Of a stretch of DNA of 64,000 bases, positions 46,859 to 54,630 are shown piece by piece. The translations under genes and the position numbers were made by a program. A model generated the notes under the pieces. The model ran no database searches. It was not told where the DNA came from and saw only the letters and a list, made by a program, of their open reading frames with translations. Origin of the DNA: Streptomyces bacillaris (GTDB lineage: Bacteria; Actinomycetota; Actinomycetes; Streptomycetales; Streptomycetaceae); contig NZ_CP029378.1 in NCBI RefSeq assembly GCF_003268675.1, positions 2,170,001 through 2,234,000 of the forward strand, given 5' to 3'. Position 1 is the stretch's first letter. Every line of letters starts with the position of its first letter.

Positions 46859-48825
46859 CCACGACCACCGACGACGCCGGGCGCACCCCGCAGGCCGACG
46901 ACGGCGAGGCCGGCCGAACAGGCACCACCGCCGCCACCGGGGGCGGCACCGGTGACGGCGGCCGCCCCGCGCTCGCCACCGCCGCCCCCGGTAGCGGCGC
47001 CGGTCCGGCCCCGGGCAAGGAGTCCCCGGAGTCCCCCGACCCCTTCGACCAGGACGACCTGCCCGCCCCGCCCGGCGCGACCCGGGCGCTCCTGTTCTCG
47101 CTGCTCCGCCCGATGCGCGGCAGGGTCGCCGTCGTCGCGCTGCTGCTGGTGCTCCAGCAGGCGGCCGTCCAGGCGGGCCCGCTGCTGGTGGCGTACGCGA
47201 TCGACAGCGGCGTCCCGGCGTTCCGGGACCACGACTACGGGCCGCTGATCGCGGTGGCGGTCGGCTATCTGCTCTGCTCGGCGGGGGCCGGGGTGTTCCA
47301 GTACGCCTTCATCAGGGGCTCGGCCCGGATCAACCAGAACGCGCTGCTGGACCTGCGCGGCCGGATCTTCCGGCACGCCCAGGCACTGAGCGTGGACTTC
47401 CACGAGCGCTACACCTCGGGGCGGCTGATCTCCCGCTCCACCACGGACGTCGAGTCGCTCCAGGAGCTGCTGAGCGAGGGGCTCCAGGAGCTGATCGCGG
47501 TCGTCCTCTCCTTCGTGTCGATCGGGCTGATCCTGCTCTGGCTGGACCTCGCCATCGGCGGGGTGGCGGTGCTCTCCTTCGTACCGCTGTATCTGCTGGT
47601 GCGGCTCTACCGGCGGCGCGCGGCCCTGGTGTACGGGGCGAGGTCCACGGCCATCGCGTCGGTGATCGTGAAGTTCGCGGAGACCATGAACGGCATCCGC
47701 CCGGTGCGGGCGTTCCGCCGGGAGCGGGCCAACGACGCGGCGTTCGCCGTGCTCAACGGGGTGCACGAGCGGCGCAACGGCGACGCGCTGCTGGAGATGG
47801 CGCGCTATGTGGTCGGCTCCCGGCTGGTGGCGAACACGGCGGTGGCCGGGATGGTGCTGTGGGGCGCCTACCGGGTGGCCGACGGGACGCTGGCGCTCGG
47901 GGTGCTGGCGGCGGCGGTGCTGTATCTGCGGCGGCTGTACGACCCGATCGACCGGCTGGCGATGTTCCTCAACTCCTACCAGTCGGCGGCCGCCTCACTG
48001 GAGAAGATCGCGGGCCTGCTGGCCCAGACCCCGACCGTCCCGGACGCGGCGGAGCCGAAGGAACTGCCCGCCCGGAGCGGCGAACACCCGGGCCGGGAGG
48101 TCGTCTTCGACGGGGTGCGGTTCGCCTACCGTACGGGCGGGGAGGTGCTGCCCACGTTCGACCTGCGCATCCCGGCGGGCACCACGGTGGCGGTCGTCGG
48201 CTCCACGGGCGCGGGCAAGTCGACACTGGCCAAGCTGCTGGCCCGGTTCTACGACCCGACCGAGGGCCGGGTGCTGCTGGACGGGGTGGACCTGCGGGAC
48301 CTGTCCACGGCCGAGCTGCGCAGGGGCGTGGTGATGGTGACGCAGGAGGCGTTCCTGTTCTCCGGGACGGTGGCGGAGAACATCGCCATCGGCCGCCCGG
48401 ACGCCACCCGCGACGAGATCGAGCGGGCCGCGAAGGCGATCGGCGCGCACGACTTCATCGCCTCGCTGCCCGAGGGGTACGACACGGACGTACGGAAGCG
48501 GGGCGGCCGGATCTCGGCGGGCCAGCGCCAGTTGGTCGCCTTCGCCCGCGCCCTGCTGGCGGACCCGGCGGTCCTGATCCTGGACGAGGCGACCAGCTCC
48601 CTGGACATCCCGGGCGAGCGGGCGGTGCAGCACGCCATGGACACGGTGCTGCACGGCCGCACGGCCGTCGTGATCGCCCACCGCCTCTCCACGGTGGAGA
48701 TCGCGGACCGGGTGCTGGTGATGGAGTCCGGCCGCATCGTCGAGGACGGGGTGCCCGCCGAACTGATCGGCGGCACGGGCCGGTTCGCGGGGCTGCACCG
48801 GACGTGGAAGGACAGCCTGGTCTGA
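46855..48825 (+). CDS. ABC exporter half-transporter, second of two
   Basis: A 656-residue half-transporter. About 80 residues of Thr/Gly/Ala/Asp-rich N-terminal tail precede six transmembrane helices (about 85-370). The ABC domain has Walker A GSTGAGKST, signature ISAGQRQL and Walker B LILDEATSSLD with a complete Glu. It pairs with the preceding half to form a heterodimeric exporter for lipids or drugs. It ends at a strong bidirectional terminator. Confidence 0.92.
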   Translation: MTTTTDDAGRTPQADDGEAGRTGTTAATGGGTGDGGRPALATAAPGSGAGPAPGKESPESPDPFDQDDLPAPPGATRALLFSLLRPMRGRVAVVALLLVLQQAAVQAGPLLVAYAIDSGVPAFRDHDYGPLIAVAVGYLLCSAGAGVFQYAFIRGSARINQNALLDLRGRIFRHAQALSVDFHERYTSGRLISRSTTDVESLQELLSEGLQELIAVVLSFVSIGLILLWLDLAIGGVAVLSFVPLYLLVRLYRRRAALVYGARSTAIASVIVKFAETMNGIRPVRAFRRERANDAAFAVLNGVHERRNGDALLEMARYVVGSRLVANTAVAGMVLWGAYRVADGTLALGVLAAAVLYLRRLYDPIDRLAMFLNSYQSAAASLEKIAGLLAQTPTVPDAAEPKELPARSGEHPGREVVFDGVRFAYRTGGEVLPTFDLRIPAGTTVAVVGSTGAGKSTLAKLLARFYDPTEGRVLLDGVDLRDLSTAELRRGVVMVTQEAFLFSGTVAENIAIGRPDATRDEIERAAKAIGAHDFIASLPEGYDTDVRKRGGRISAGQRQLVAFARALLADPAVLILDEATSSLDIPGERAVQHAMDTVLHGRTAVVIAHRLSTVEIADRVLVMESGRIVEDGVPAELIGGTGRFAGLHRTWKDSLV

Positions 48826-48845
48826 CCGGGGGTGCGCACAAGGGT

Positions 48846-48881
48846 GTGGCCCCCGTCCGGACTCTTCCGGGCGGGGGCCAC
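48846..48881. terminator. 16-bp hairpin between convergent units
   Basis: GTGGCCCCCGTCCGGA (48846-48861), loop CTCT, then TCCGGGCGGGGGCCAC (48866-48881): 15 exact pairs plus one G-T. It serves the ABC exporter and the LAXTG gene. Confidence 0.85.
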
Positions 48882-48907
48882 AGCCATCAGGGCGTACGGG
48901 AGGGACC

Positions 48908-49966
48908 TCAGACGGCCGCGTCGGCCTTGCGGCGGCGGCCCAGGGCGAAGACGACACCGGCACCGGCGAGGATCGCCACGCCGCCGACGGCCGCGATGAC
49001 CGGCAGGTCGGAGTCCGAACCGGTCTGGGCGAGGGTGCCCTCGGGCTTGATCGGGGTGTTGCCGACCGGCTTGGCCTTGACCGGCTTCTTGCCGCCCGTC
49101 TGGGGCTTGGCCTCGTTCGGCTTGCCCGCGTCCTTGCCTGCGGCGAGGACCTTGAACTCGTAGTACGCCTCGCCGTCGGGGAAGACGCAGTTGCCCTTGT
49201 CGTCGACGTAGACACCGGCGACGAAGACGAGCCCGAAGCTCGCGGGCGCCTTCTTGTCGACGCTCAGCCGCACGTCGATGGCGAAGGACTCCTTGGCGCG
49301 GATGCCGGTGTAGCCGATGTAACCGGCGGCGTCGTCGTCCTCGTCGAGGACGATGTCCGTCCAGACGCCCGTCTCGGGGTTCTTGAACTGGAGCGTGAGG
49401 TACTCGGTGGTCTCGTCCCAGGTGTCGGTGTCCGCCTGGGAGGCGAAGAGGCCGAGGTCGACGCGGTCGTAGACCTTGTCGCCCTTGTTCTCGACGTTCA
49501 GCTTGAAGGCGTGGAAGCCGCTGCCGGCGACGACCTTGGAGGGGAGACCGGAGAGCGAGGTGCGCAGGTTCTTGTCGGTCTTCGGCCGGTCGCTGTCGAC
49601 GCAGGTGTCGGCGGGCGCGGTGGCGGACGGCGACGGGGCGGGCGCGGTGGCGGACGGCGACGGGGCACCCTCCTTCGGCTTCTCCTCCTCGTCCGAGGGC
49701 TTCTCCTTCTCCTCCTCGGCGGGCGGCTTCTCCTCGCCCTCCTCGGCGGCGGGCTTCTCCTTCTCCTGCTCCTCCTCGGGGGCGGGAGCGGGCGCCGGCT
49801 GCTCGGCCTCGGGGTCCGTCTTGGGCTCCTCCTGCGTGGCGGGGGTGCTCTCACCGGCCTCCGGGGTGGGGCCGGGGGTGGCGAACGCGGCCGGGGAGGA
49901 GAGGAGGGTGACCGGGGCGAGTACGGCGGTCGCTGCGGCGACGGCCAGGGCGCGGCGGATCTTCAT
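48908..49966 (-). CDS. LAXTG-anchored surface protein with acidic repeat stalk
   Basis: A 352-residue secreted protein. A signal peptide (1-30) is followed by about 110 residues rich in Glu, Lys and Pro (EEEQEKEKP, GEEKPP and like units). A folded beta domain (about 145-290) and a C-terminal sorting signal complete it: LAQTG, then a hydrophobic helix (LPVIAAVGGVAILAGAGVVF) and Arg-rich tail. LAXTG is the class E sortase motif of actinobacteria, so it should be covalently attached to the wall. Start ATG 49966, with AGAGGA 9 bases before. It stands alone; 49967-50201 shows no gene. Confidence 0.9.
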   Translation of the reverse strand: MKIRRALAVAAATAVLAPVTLLSSPAAFATPGPTPEAGESTPATQEEPKTDPEAEQPAPAPAPEEEQEKEKPAAEEGEEKPPAEEEKEKPSDEEEKPKEGAPSPSATAPAPSPSATAPADTCVDSDRPKTDKNLRTSLSGLPSKVVAGSGFHAFKLNVENKGDKVYDRVDLGLFASQADTDTWDETTEYLTLQFKNPETGVWTDIVLDEDDDAAGYIGYTGIRAKESFAIDVRLSVDKKAPASFGLVFVAGVYVDDKGNCVFPDGEAYYEFKVLAAGKDAGKPNEAKPQTGGKKPVKAKPVGNTPIKPEGTLAQTGSDSDLPVIAAVGGVAILAGAGVVFALGRRRKADAAV

Positions 49967-50201
49967 ACGTCGGGGTCCTCTGGAGAGTCTGGGTGCCGCC
50001 GGAGCGGCACGAAGGCTGGGAGGGCCGTCTTCCGGGTTCGGAGGTGGGGGGGGATACACGGGTCGGGCCACTGGGTCTGACCTGCGTCAGGGGTGGACGG
50101 TTGTACGCATCAGTGACCGGACCATGTGAGGTAGCACACAGCATGCACTCAGGAAGCGCACAGAATGCGCACATAGCGCCTCCGGCATCTCTCGTTTCCC
50201 C

Positions 50202-51317
50202 TCACCCCGGCAGCAGCCGCACCGCCGCGTCCCGCAGCCAGGTCCTTTCCGTGCTCATGAAGCGGTGCAGGGTGCGCGAGGCGAAGGCGGTCCGCTGGGC
50301 GCTGCGGCGGCGCTCGCGGTCGTAGGCGCGCAGCGCCGCTGCGAGGGCGGCGGGCCCCGGGGGTGCGGCGGCCACCGCCCGGGTGAGGGCGTCGGCGTCC
50401 AGGATCGCGGTGCAGGCCCCCTGGCCCAGGTTGGGCGTCATGGCGTGGGCCGCGTCGCCGACCAGCGCGACGGGGGCCGTGCGACCGTCGGCGGAGACGA
50501 AGGAGGGCAGGGCCGGGTGGAGGTGGCGCATCTCGTAGCGGATCCAGGTGGCCGGGTCGGTGGCGTCCAGGATGCGCGGGATCGGGTCGTGCCAGTCGGC
50601 GAAGGCGGCGCGCAACTCCTCCTCAGCGGCCGCCGAGGAGGCCGCGGGACCCGTGGAGCCCCCCGCGCCCCTCACCGGAACGGTCGCGTACCAGTTCGTC
50701 CGCCCCGGCTCCACCGGCGTCAGCCCGAAGAACCGGCCGCGCCCCCAGGTCTCGCCGTGGACCGGGCTCTCGAAGTCCGCGATGCCGATCCAGGCGACGG
50801 TGGAGACCGGGCGCGGCCCGCTCCGGGCGCCGAAGCGGGCGGTCCGTACGGCGCTGCGGATGCCGTCGGCGCCGACCACCAGGTCCTGCGTGGCGGCGAG
50901 CGCGGCCACATCGGAGACGGTCTCCCCCAGCTTCACCGGTACGTCCCCGAAGGCGTCCAGGGCCGCGAGCAGGGCGTCGAGCAAGTAGGGCCGGGAGATG
51001 AGGAGTTCGGGGCGGCCGGCCTTCCTCTCGATGCGCTCCAGCGGGAGGCGGGCGAGCGTCCTGCCGTCGGGGGTGCGGATGTGCGCGTCGCGGTAGGGGA
51101 CCGCGTGGGCGCGCAGGGCGCCCCCGACGCCGAGGCGGTCGAGCGCCGACTGCGCGGTGGGGTGGATGCCGAACGCGGCGCCGTACCGCTCCGGTTCGGT
51201 GCGGCGCTCCAGCACGGTCACCGCCCACCCCGCCCGGCGCAGCCCGATCGCGGTCGCCAGGCCCGCGATGCCCGCGCCGACGACGGTCGCCGTTCCCGTT
51301 CCCTCGCGCTCGGTCAT
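50202..51317 (-). CDS. FAD-dependent monooxygenase
   Basis: A 371-residue flavoprotein of the aromatic hydroxylase family: GXGXXG motif in VVGAGIAGLATAIGLRRAG, then GADGIRSAVR and the FAD-ribose motif LVGDAAHAMTPNLGQGACTA. It would add oxygen to an aromatic or polyketide substrate using NAD(P)H. Start ATG 51317, after GGGAG. It is divergent from a TetR regulator (178-base gap with an inverted repeat), so the pair form a small regulated unit. A catabolic or resistance role is inference. Confidence 0.92.
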   Translation of the reverse strand: MTEREGTGTATVVGAGIAGLATAIGLRRAGWAVTVLERRTEPERYGAAFGIHPTAQSALDRLGVGGALRAHAVPYRDAHIRTPDGRTLARLPLERIERKAGRPELLISRPYLLDALLAALDAFGDVPVKLGETVSDVAALAATQDLVVGADGIRSAVRTARFGARSGPRPVSTVAWIGIADFESPVHGETWGRGRFFGLTPVEPGRTNWYATVPVRGAGGSTGPAASSAAAEEELRAAFADWHDPIPRILDATDPATWIRYEMRHLHPALPSFVSADGRTAPVALVGDAAHAMTPNLGQGACTAILDADALTRAVAAAPPGPAALAAALRAYDRERRRSAQRTAFASRTLHRFMSTERTWLRDAAVRLLPG

Positions 51318-51358
51318 GCCGCACTCCCGGAGGCTCGTCAACCACTGGCACGCACCCT

Positions 51359-51377
51359 TACCACCACATCCGTGGTA
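51359..51377. promoter_or_regulatory. Inverted repeat TACCAC-N7-GTGGTA (probable TetR operator)
   Basis: TACCAC (51359-51364) and GTGGTA (51372-51377) are exact inverted arms in the gap between the FAD monooxygenase and the TetR gene. The layout is typical of a repressor site that controls both. A third TACCAC-like copy follows (51376-51381). Confidence 0.55.
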
Positions 51378-51495
51378 CCACGCCTGGGGTAACATCAGCA
51401 AGGGCAGCCCGGGGCCGGGGCTGACCCGGGAGGCAGCCCGGCACAACACCGGCAGGGCGCCACCCACCCCCGTACGCGACACCCCAGGAGCCCCC

Positions 51496-52086
51496 GTGAA
51501 CCCCGAGCGGCGCGACCGTCTGCGCGACGCGGCCATCGCCGTCCTGGCGGCGGAGGGCGGGCGCGGCCTGACCCACCGGGCCGTGGACCGGGCGGCCGAG
51601 GTGCCGGACGGGACCACGAAGAACTACTTCCCGACCCGCGACGCCGTGCTGCGGGCCGTGGCCGAGCGCTGTCTGGAGCAGTACGCGGCACTCACCGCCC
51701 GGGCCGCCGCAGGCCCCGGACCGGCCGACCGCGAGGAGTTGGCCGCCCTCTTCCGCACGCTCCTGGAGAACGTCGCCGGACCCGGCCGCCCCCGCCTCCT
51801 CGCCTGTCTGGAGCTCCAGGCGGAGGCGGCCCGGCGCCCCTGGCTCTCCGCCCTCCTCGACCCGATGGCGAGCGGGGACTTCGCGGGGTTCGAGGCGGCG
51901 CAGCGGTCCGCCGGACTGCCCGTCACCCGACAGCGGGCCGCAGCCGTGACCCTGGCGCTGCACGCGGCGATCCCGCACCTGCTGGCGGACGGGCCCAAGA
52001 CGCTGGCGGCGGCGGGGCTGGACGATCTCGACCGGTTCGTACGGGAACTGCTCGACGCGGTCTACCCGACGGACGCCACCGACTGA
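51496..52086 (+). CDS. TetR-family transcriptional regulator
   Basis: A 196-residue regulator with an N-terminal TetR HTH (RDRLRDAAIAVLAAEGGRGL, DRAAEVPDGTTKNYF; ATKNYF-like) and a helical C-terminal ligand domain. GTG start at 51496, AGGAG 5 bases before. It is divergent from the monooxygenase with an inverted repeat between, so probably represses itself and that gene in response to the monooxygenase substrate. Confidence 0.92.
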   Translation: MNPERRDRLRDAAIAVLAAEGGRGLTHRAVDRAAEVPDGTTKNYFPTRDAVLRAVAERCLEQYAALTARAAAGPGPADREELAALFRTLLENVAGPGRPRLLACLELQAEAARRPWLSALLDPMASGDFAGFEAAQRSAGLPVTRQRAAAVTLALHAAIPHLLADGPKTLAAAGLDDLDRFVRELLDAVYPTDATD

Positions 52087-52220
52087 CGCGGGGCCGACCC
52101 GCCACCTCCCGGACTCCCCGCTTCCGTCGGCGGGAACTGGCCAGAACCCGCCCCTGTCTCATCAGCTGGGCGGTAACCGCGTCCGGAGCCGCCGCGCGCA
52201 TGCGCCCCCGCCGCACCGAA

Positions 52221-52251
52221 CCTGTGACCGGCCTGTGAATACGGGCCTGTG
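52221..52251 (+). promoter_or_regulatory. Three CCTGTG direct repeats upstream of the M4 protease
   Basis: CCTGTG at 52221-52226, 52232-52237 and 52246-52251, spaced 11 and 14 bases. A TTGACG hexamer (52342-52347) with a TACGGATC-like element (52363-52370) could be the promoter, 95-125 bases before the protease start. The rest of the 380-base gap (52087-52466) has no gene. Confidence 0.35.
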
Positions 52252-52466
52252 CACACCCCCGCAACATCCTGGCAACGATCGGTGAAACGTCCGCTTAACG
52301 AACATGACCTTTCCGGCAACGGACGAATTCCGGCCAAGTTTTTGACGCGCTCCTGACAGACATACGGATCTGCTGACACTCTTCACCCCGTTCTGCGCAC
52401 CGCCTGCACCGTCCCGGACGGCTCATCCAGCGCCGCCCGGCAACCCCCCTCGCAGAAGGAGTCCGC

Positions 52467-54512
52467 GTGAGATCCACGCCCAGCCGTCGCGCCACCGCGA
52501 CCGGCGCTCTGATAGCCGCAGCAGCCATGATCGCCGTCGGACTGCAGTCCGGCGCCGCCACCGCCACCCCCGCCGCCGCTCCCACCCCGGCCGGCGGGAT
52601 CACCGCCGGCAGCAAGGTGGACACCGGCTCGCTCCCCGCCGACCTCTCCCCCGCGCAGCGCGCCGCGCTCCTCAGCGAGGCCGACGCCACCAAGGCGGCC
52701 ACCGCCAAGGAGCTGGGGCTCGGCGCCACGGAGAAGCTCGTCGTCCGTGATGTCGTCCAGGACCGGGACGGCACCACGCACACCCGCTACGAGCGCACCC
52801 TGAACGGGCTCCCCGTCCTCGGCGGCGACCTGGTGGTCCAGGAGACCCAGGCGGGCAAGACCCTGGGCGTCTCGAAGGCGTCCCAGGCGACCAGCGCGCA
52901 GCTGAAGGCCGTCGACCTCACCGCCGACGTGGCCCCGGCCACCGCCGAGAAGCAGGCGCTCGGCGCGGCGAAGACCGAGGGCTCGAAGGCGACGAAGCCG
53001 AGCGAGGCCCCGCGCAAGGTGGTCTGGCTGGGCAGCGGCTCCCCGAAGCTCGCCTACGAGACGGTGGTCGGCGGACTCCAGCACGACGGCACCCCCAACG
53101 AGCTGCACGTCGTCACCGACGCGGCCACGGGCGAGAAGCTGTACGAGTGGCAGGCCGTCCACAACGGGACCGGCAACACCCAGTACAGCGGCCAGGTGAC
53201 GCTGGGCACGGCGCCCTCGTACACCCTGACCGACACCACGCGCGGCAACCACAAGACGTACAACCTCAACCGGGGCACCTCCGGCACCGGCACGCTCTTC
53301 ACCAACTCCACGGACGTGTGGGGCAACGGCACCCCGCAGAACCTGGAGACGGCCGGTGCCGACGCCCACTACGGCGCCGCGCTCACCTGGGACTACTACA
53401 AGAACGTGCACGGCCGCAACGGCATCCGCGGTGACGGCGTCGGCGCGTACTCCCGGGTCCACTACGGCAACAACTACGTCAACGCGTTCTGGCAGGACAG
53501 CTGCTTCTGCATGACGTACGGCGACGGGGCGGGCAACGCCAAGCCGCTGACCTCCATCGACGTGGCCGCCCACGAGATGACCCACGGTCTGACCTCGGTC
53601 ACCGCGCGCCTCGTCTACAGCGGTGAGTCCGGCGGCCTCAACGAGGCGACGTCCGACATCTTCGCCGCCGCCGTCGAGTTCCACGCCAACAACCCGCAGG
53701 ACCCGGGCGACTACCTGGTCGGCGAGAAGATCGACATCCGCGGCAACGGCACCCCGCTGCGCTACATGGACAAGCCGAGCCGGGACGGCAGCTCCAAGGA
53801 CTACTGGTACTCCGGCATCGGCAGCGTGGACGTCCACTACTCCTCGGGCCCGGCCAACCACTGGTACTACCTGCTCTCCGAGGGCAGCGGCGCCAAGACC
53901 ATCAACGGTGTCAGCTACGACTCCCCGACCTCCGACGGACTGCCGGTCACCGGCATCGGCCGGGACAAGGCGTCGCTGATCTGGTTCAAGGCGCTCACCA
54001 CCAAGTTCACCTCGTCGACCAACTACGCGGGCGCCCGCACCGGCACCCTCGCGGTCGCCAGTGAGCTGTACGGCGCCAACAGCCCCGAGTACGCGGCCGT
54101 GGCCCACGCCTGGGCCGGCGTCAACGTGGGCACCCGCCCCGGCGGCGGCGACCCCGACCCGGGCGGCAAGGTCTTCGAGAACAACACCGTGGTGAACATC
54201 CCGGACGCGGGCGCGGCCGTCACCAGCGCGGTCAACGTCACCGGCGTCGCGGGCAACGCCCCCAGCGCCCTCAAGGTGGACGTCAACATCAGCCACACCT
54301 ACCGCGGTGACCTGGTCATCGACCTGGTGGCCCCGGACGGCGGCACCTTCCGGCTGAAGAACTCCTCCGCCTCGGACTCCGCGGACAACGTGGTGGCGAC
54401 CTACACGGTCAACGCCTCGTCCAAGGTGGCCAACGGCGAGTGGAAGCTGAAGGTCCAGGACGTGTACCGCTCGGACACCGGCCGGATCAACAGCTTCAAG
54501 CTCACCTTCTGA
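52467..54512 (+). CDS. Secreted thermolysin-like (M4) metalloprotease
   Basis: A 681-residue preproprotease. It comprises a signal peptide (1-35), a FTP/propeptide region (to about 215) and an M4 catalytic domain with HEMTH (His369, Glu370, His373) and the third zinc ligand Glu393 in GGLNEATSD. A C-terminal P/homoB-like domain (about 575-681, PSALKVDVNISHTYRGDLVIDL) ends the protein. It degrades extracellular protein. GAAGGAG lies 5 bases before the GTG. A strong terminator follows. Confidence 0.95.
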   Translation: MRSTPSRRATATGALIAAAAMIAVGLQSGAATATPAAAPTPAGGITAGSKVDTGSLPADLSPAQRAALLSEADATKAATAKELGLGATEKLVVRDVVQDRDGTTHTRYERTLNGLPVLGGDLVVQETQAGKTLGVSKASQATSAQLKAVDLTADVAPATAEKQALGAAKTEGSKATKPSEAPRKVVWLGSGSPKLAYETVVGGLQHDGTPNELHVVTDAATGEKLYEWQAVHNGTGNTQYSGQVTLGTAPSYTLTDTTRGNHKTYNLNRGTSGTGTLFTNSTDVWGNGTPQNLETAGADAHYGAALTWDYYKNVHGRNGIRGDGVGAYSRVHYGNNYVNAFWQDSCFCMTYGDGAGNAKPLTSIDVAAHEMTHGLTSVTARLVYSGESGGLNEATSDIFAAAVEFHANNPQDPGDYLVGEKIDIRGNGTPLRYMDKPSRDGSSKDYWYSGIGSVDVHYSSGPANHWYYLLSEGSGAKTINGVSYDSPTSDGLPVTGIGRDKASLIWFKALTTKFTSSTNYAGARTGTLAVASELYGANSPEYAAVAHAWAGVNVGTRPGGGDPDPGGKVFENNTVVNIPDAGAAVTSAVNVTGVAGNAPSALKVDVNISHTYRGDLVIDLVAPDGGTFRLKNSSASDSADNVVATYTVNASSKVANGEWKLKVQDVYRSDTGRINSFKLTF

Positions 54513-54563
54513 TCCACCACGCCACACCCTGGGCACCACCGCACCACCGCACCACCACATGAC

Positions 54564-54606
54564 CGAACGGCCCGGCAGGGGTTCTGCTCCCCTGCCGGGC
54601 CGTTCG
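54564..54606. terminator. Perfect 18-bp hairpin between protease and glgP
   Basis: CGAACGGCCCGGCAGGGG, loop TTCTGCT, CCCCTGCCGGGCCGTTCG: 18 exact pairs and a 7-base loop. It is a bidirectional terminator for convergent genes. Confidence 0.92.
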
Positions 54607-54630
54607 CCGTTCTCGCCGTACGGGCGCGGC

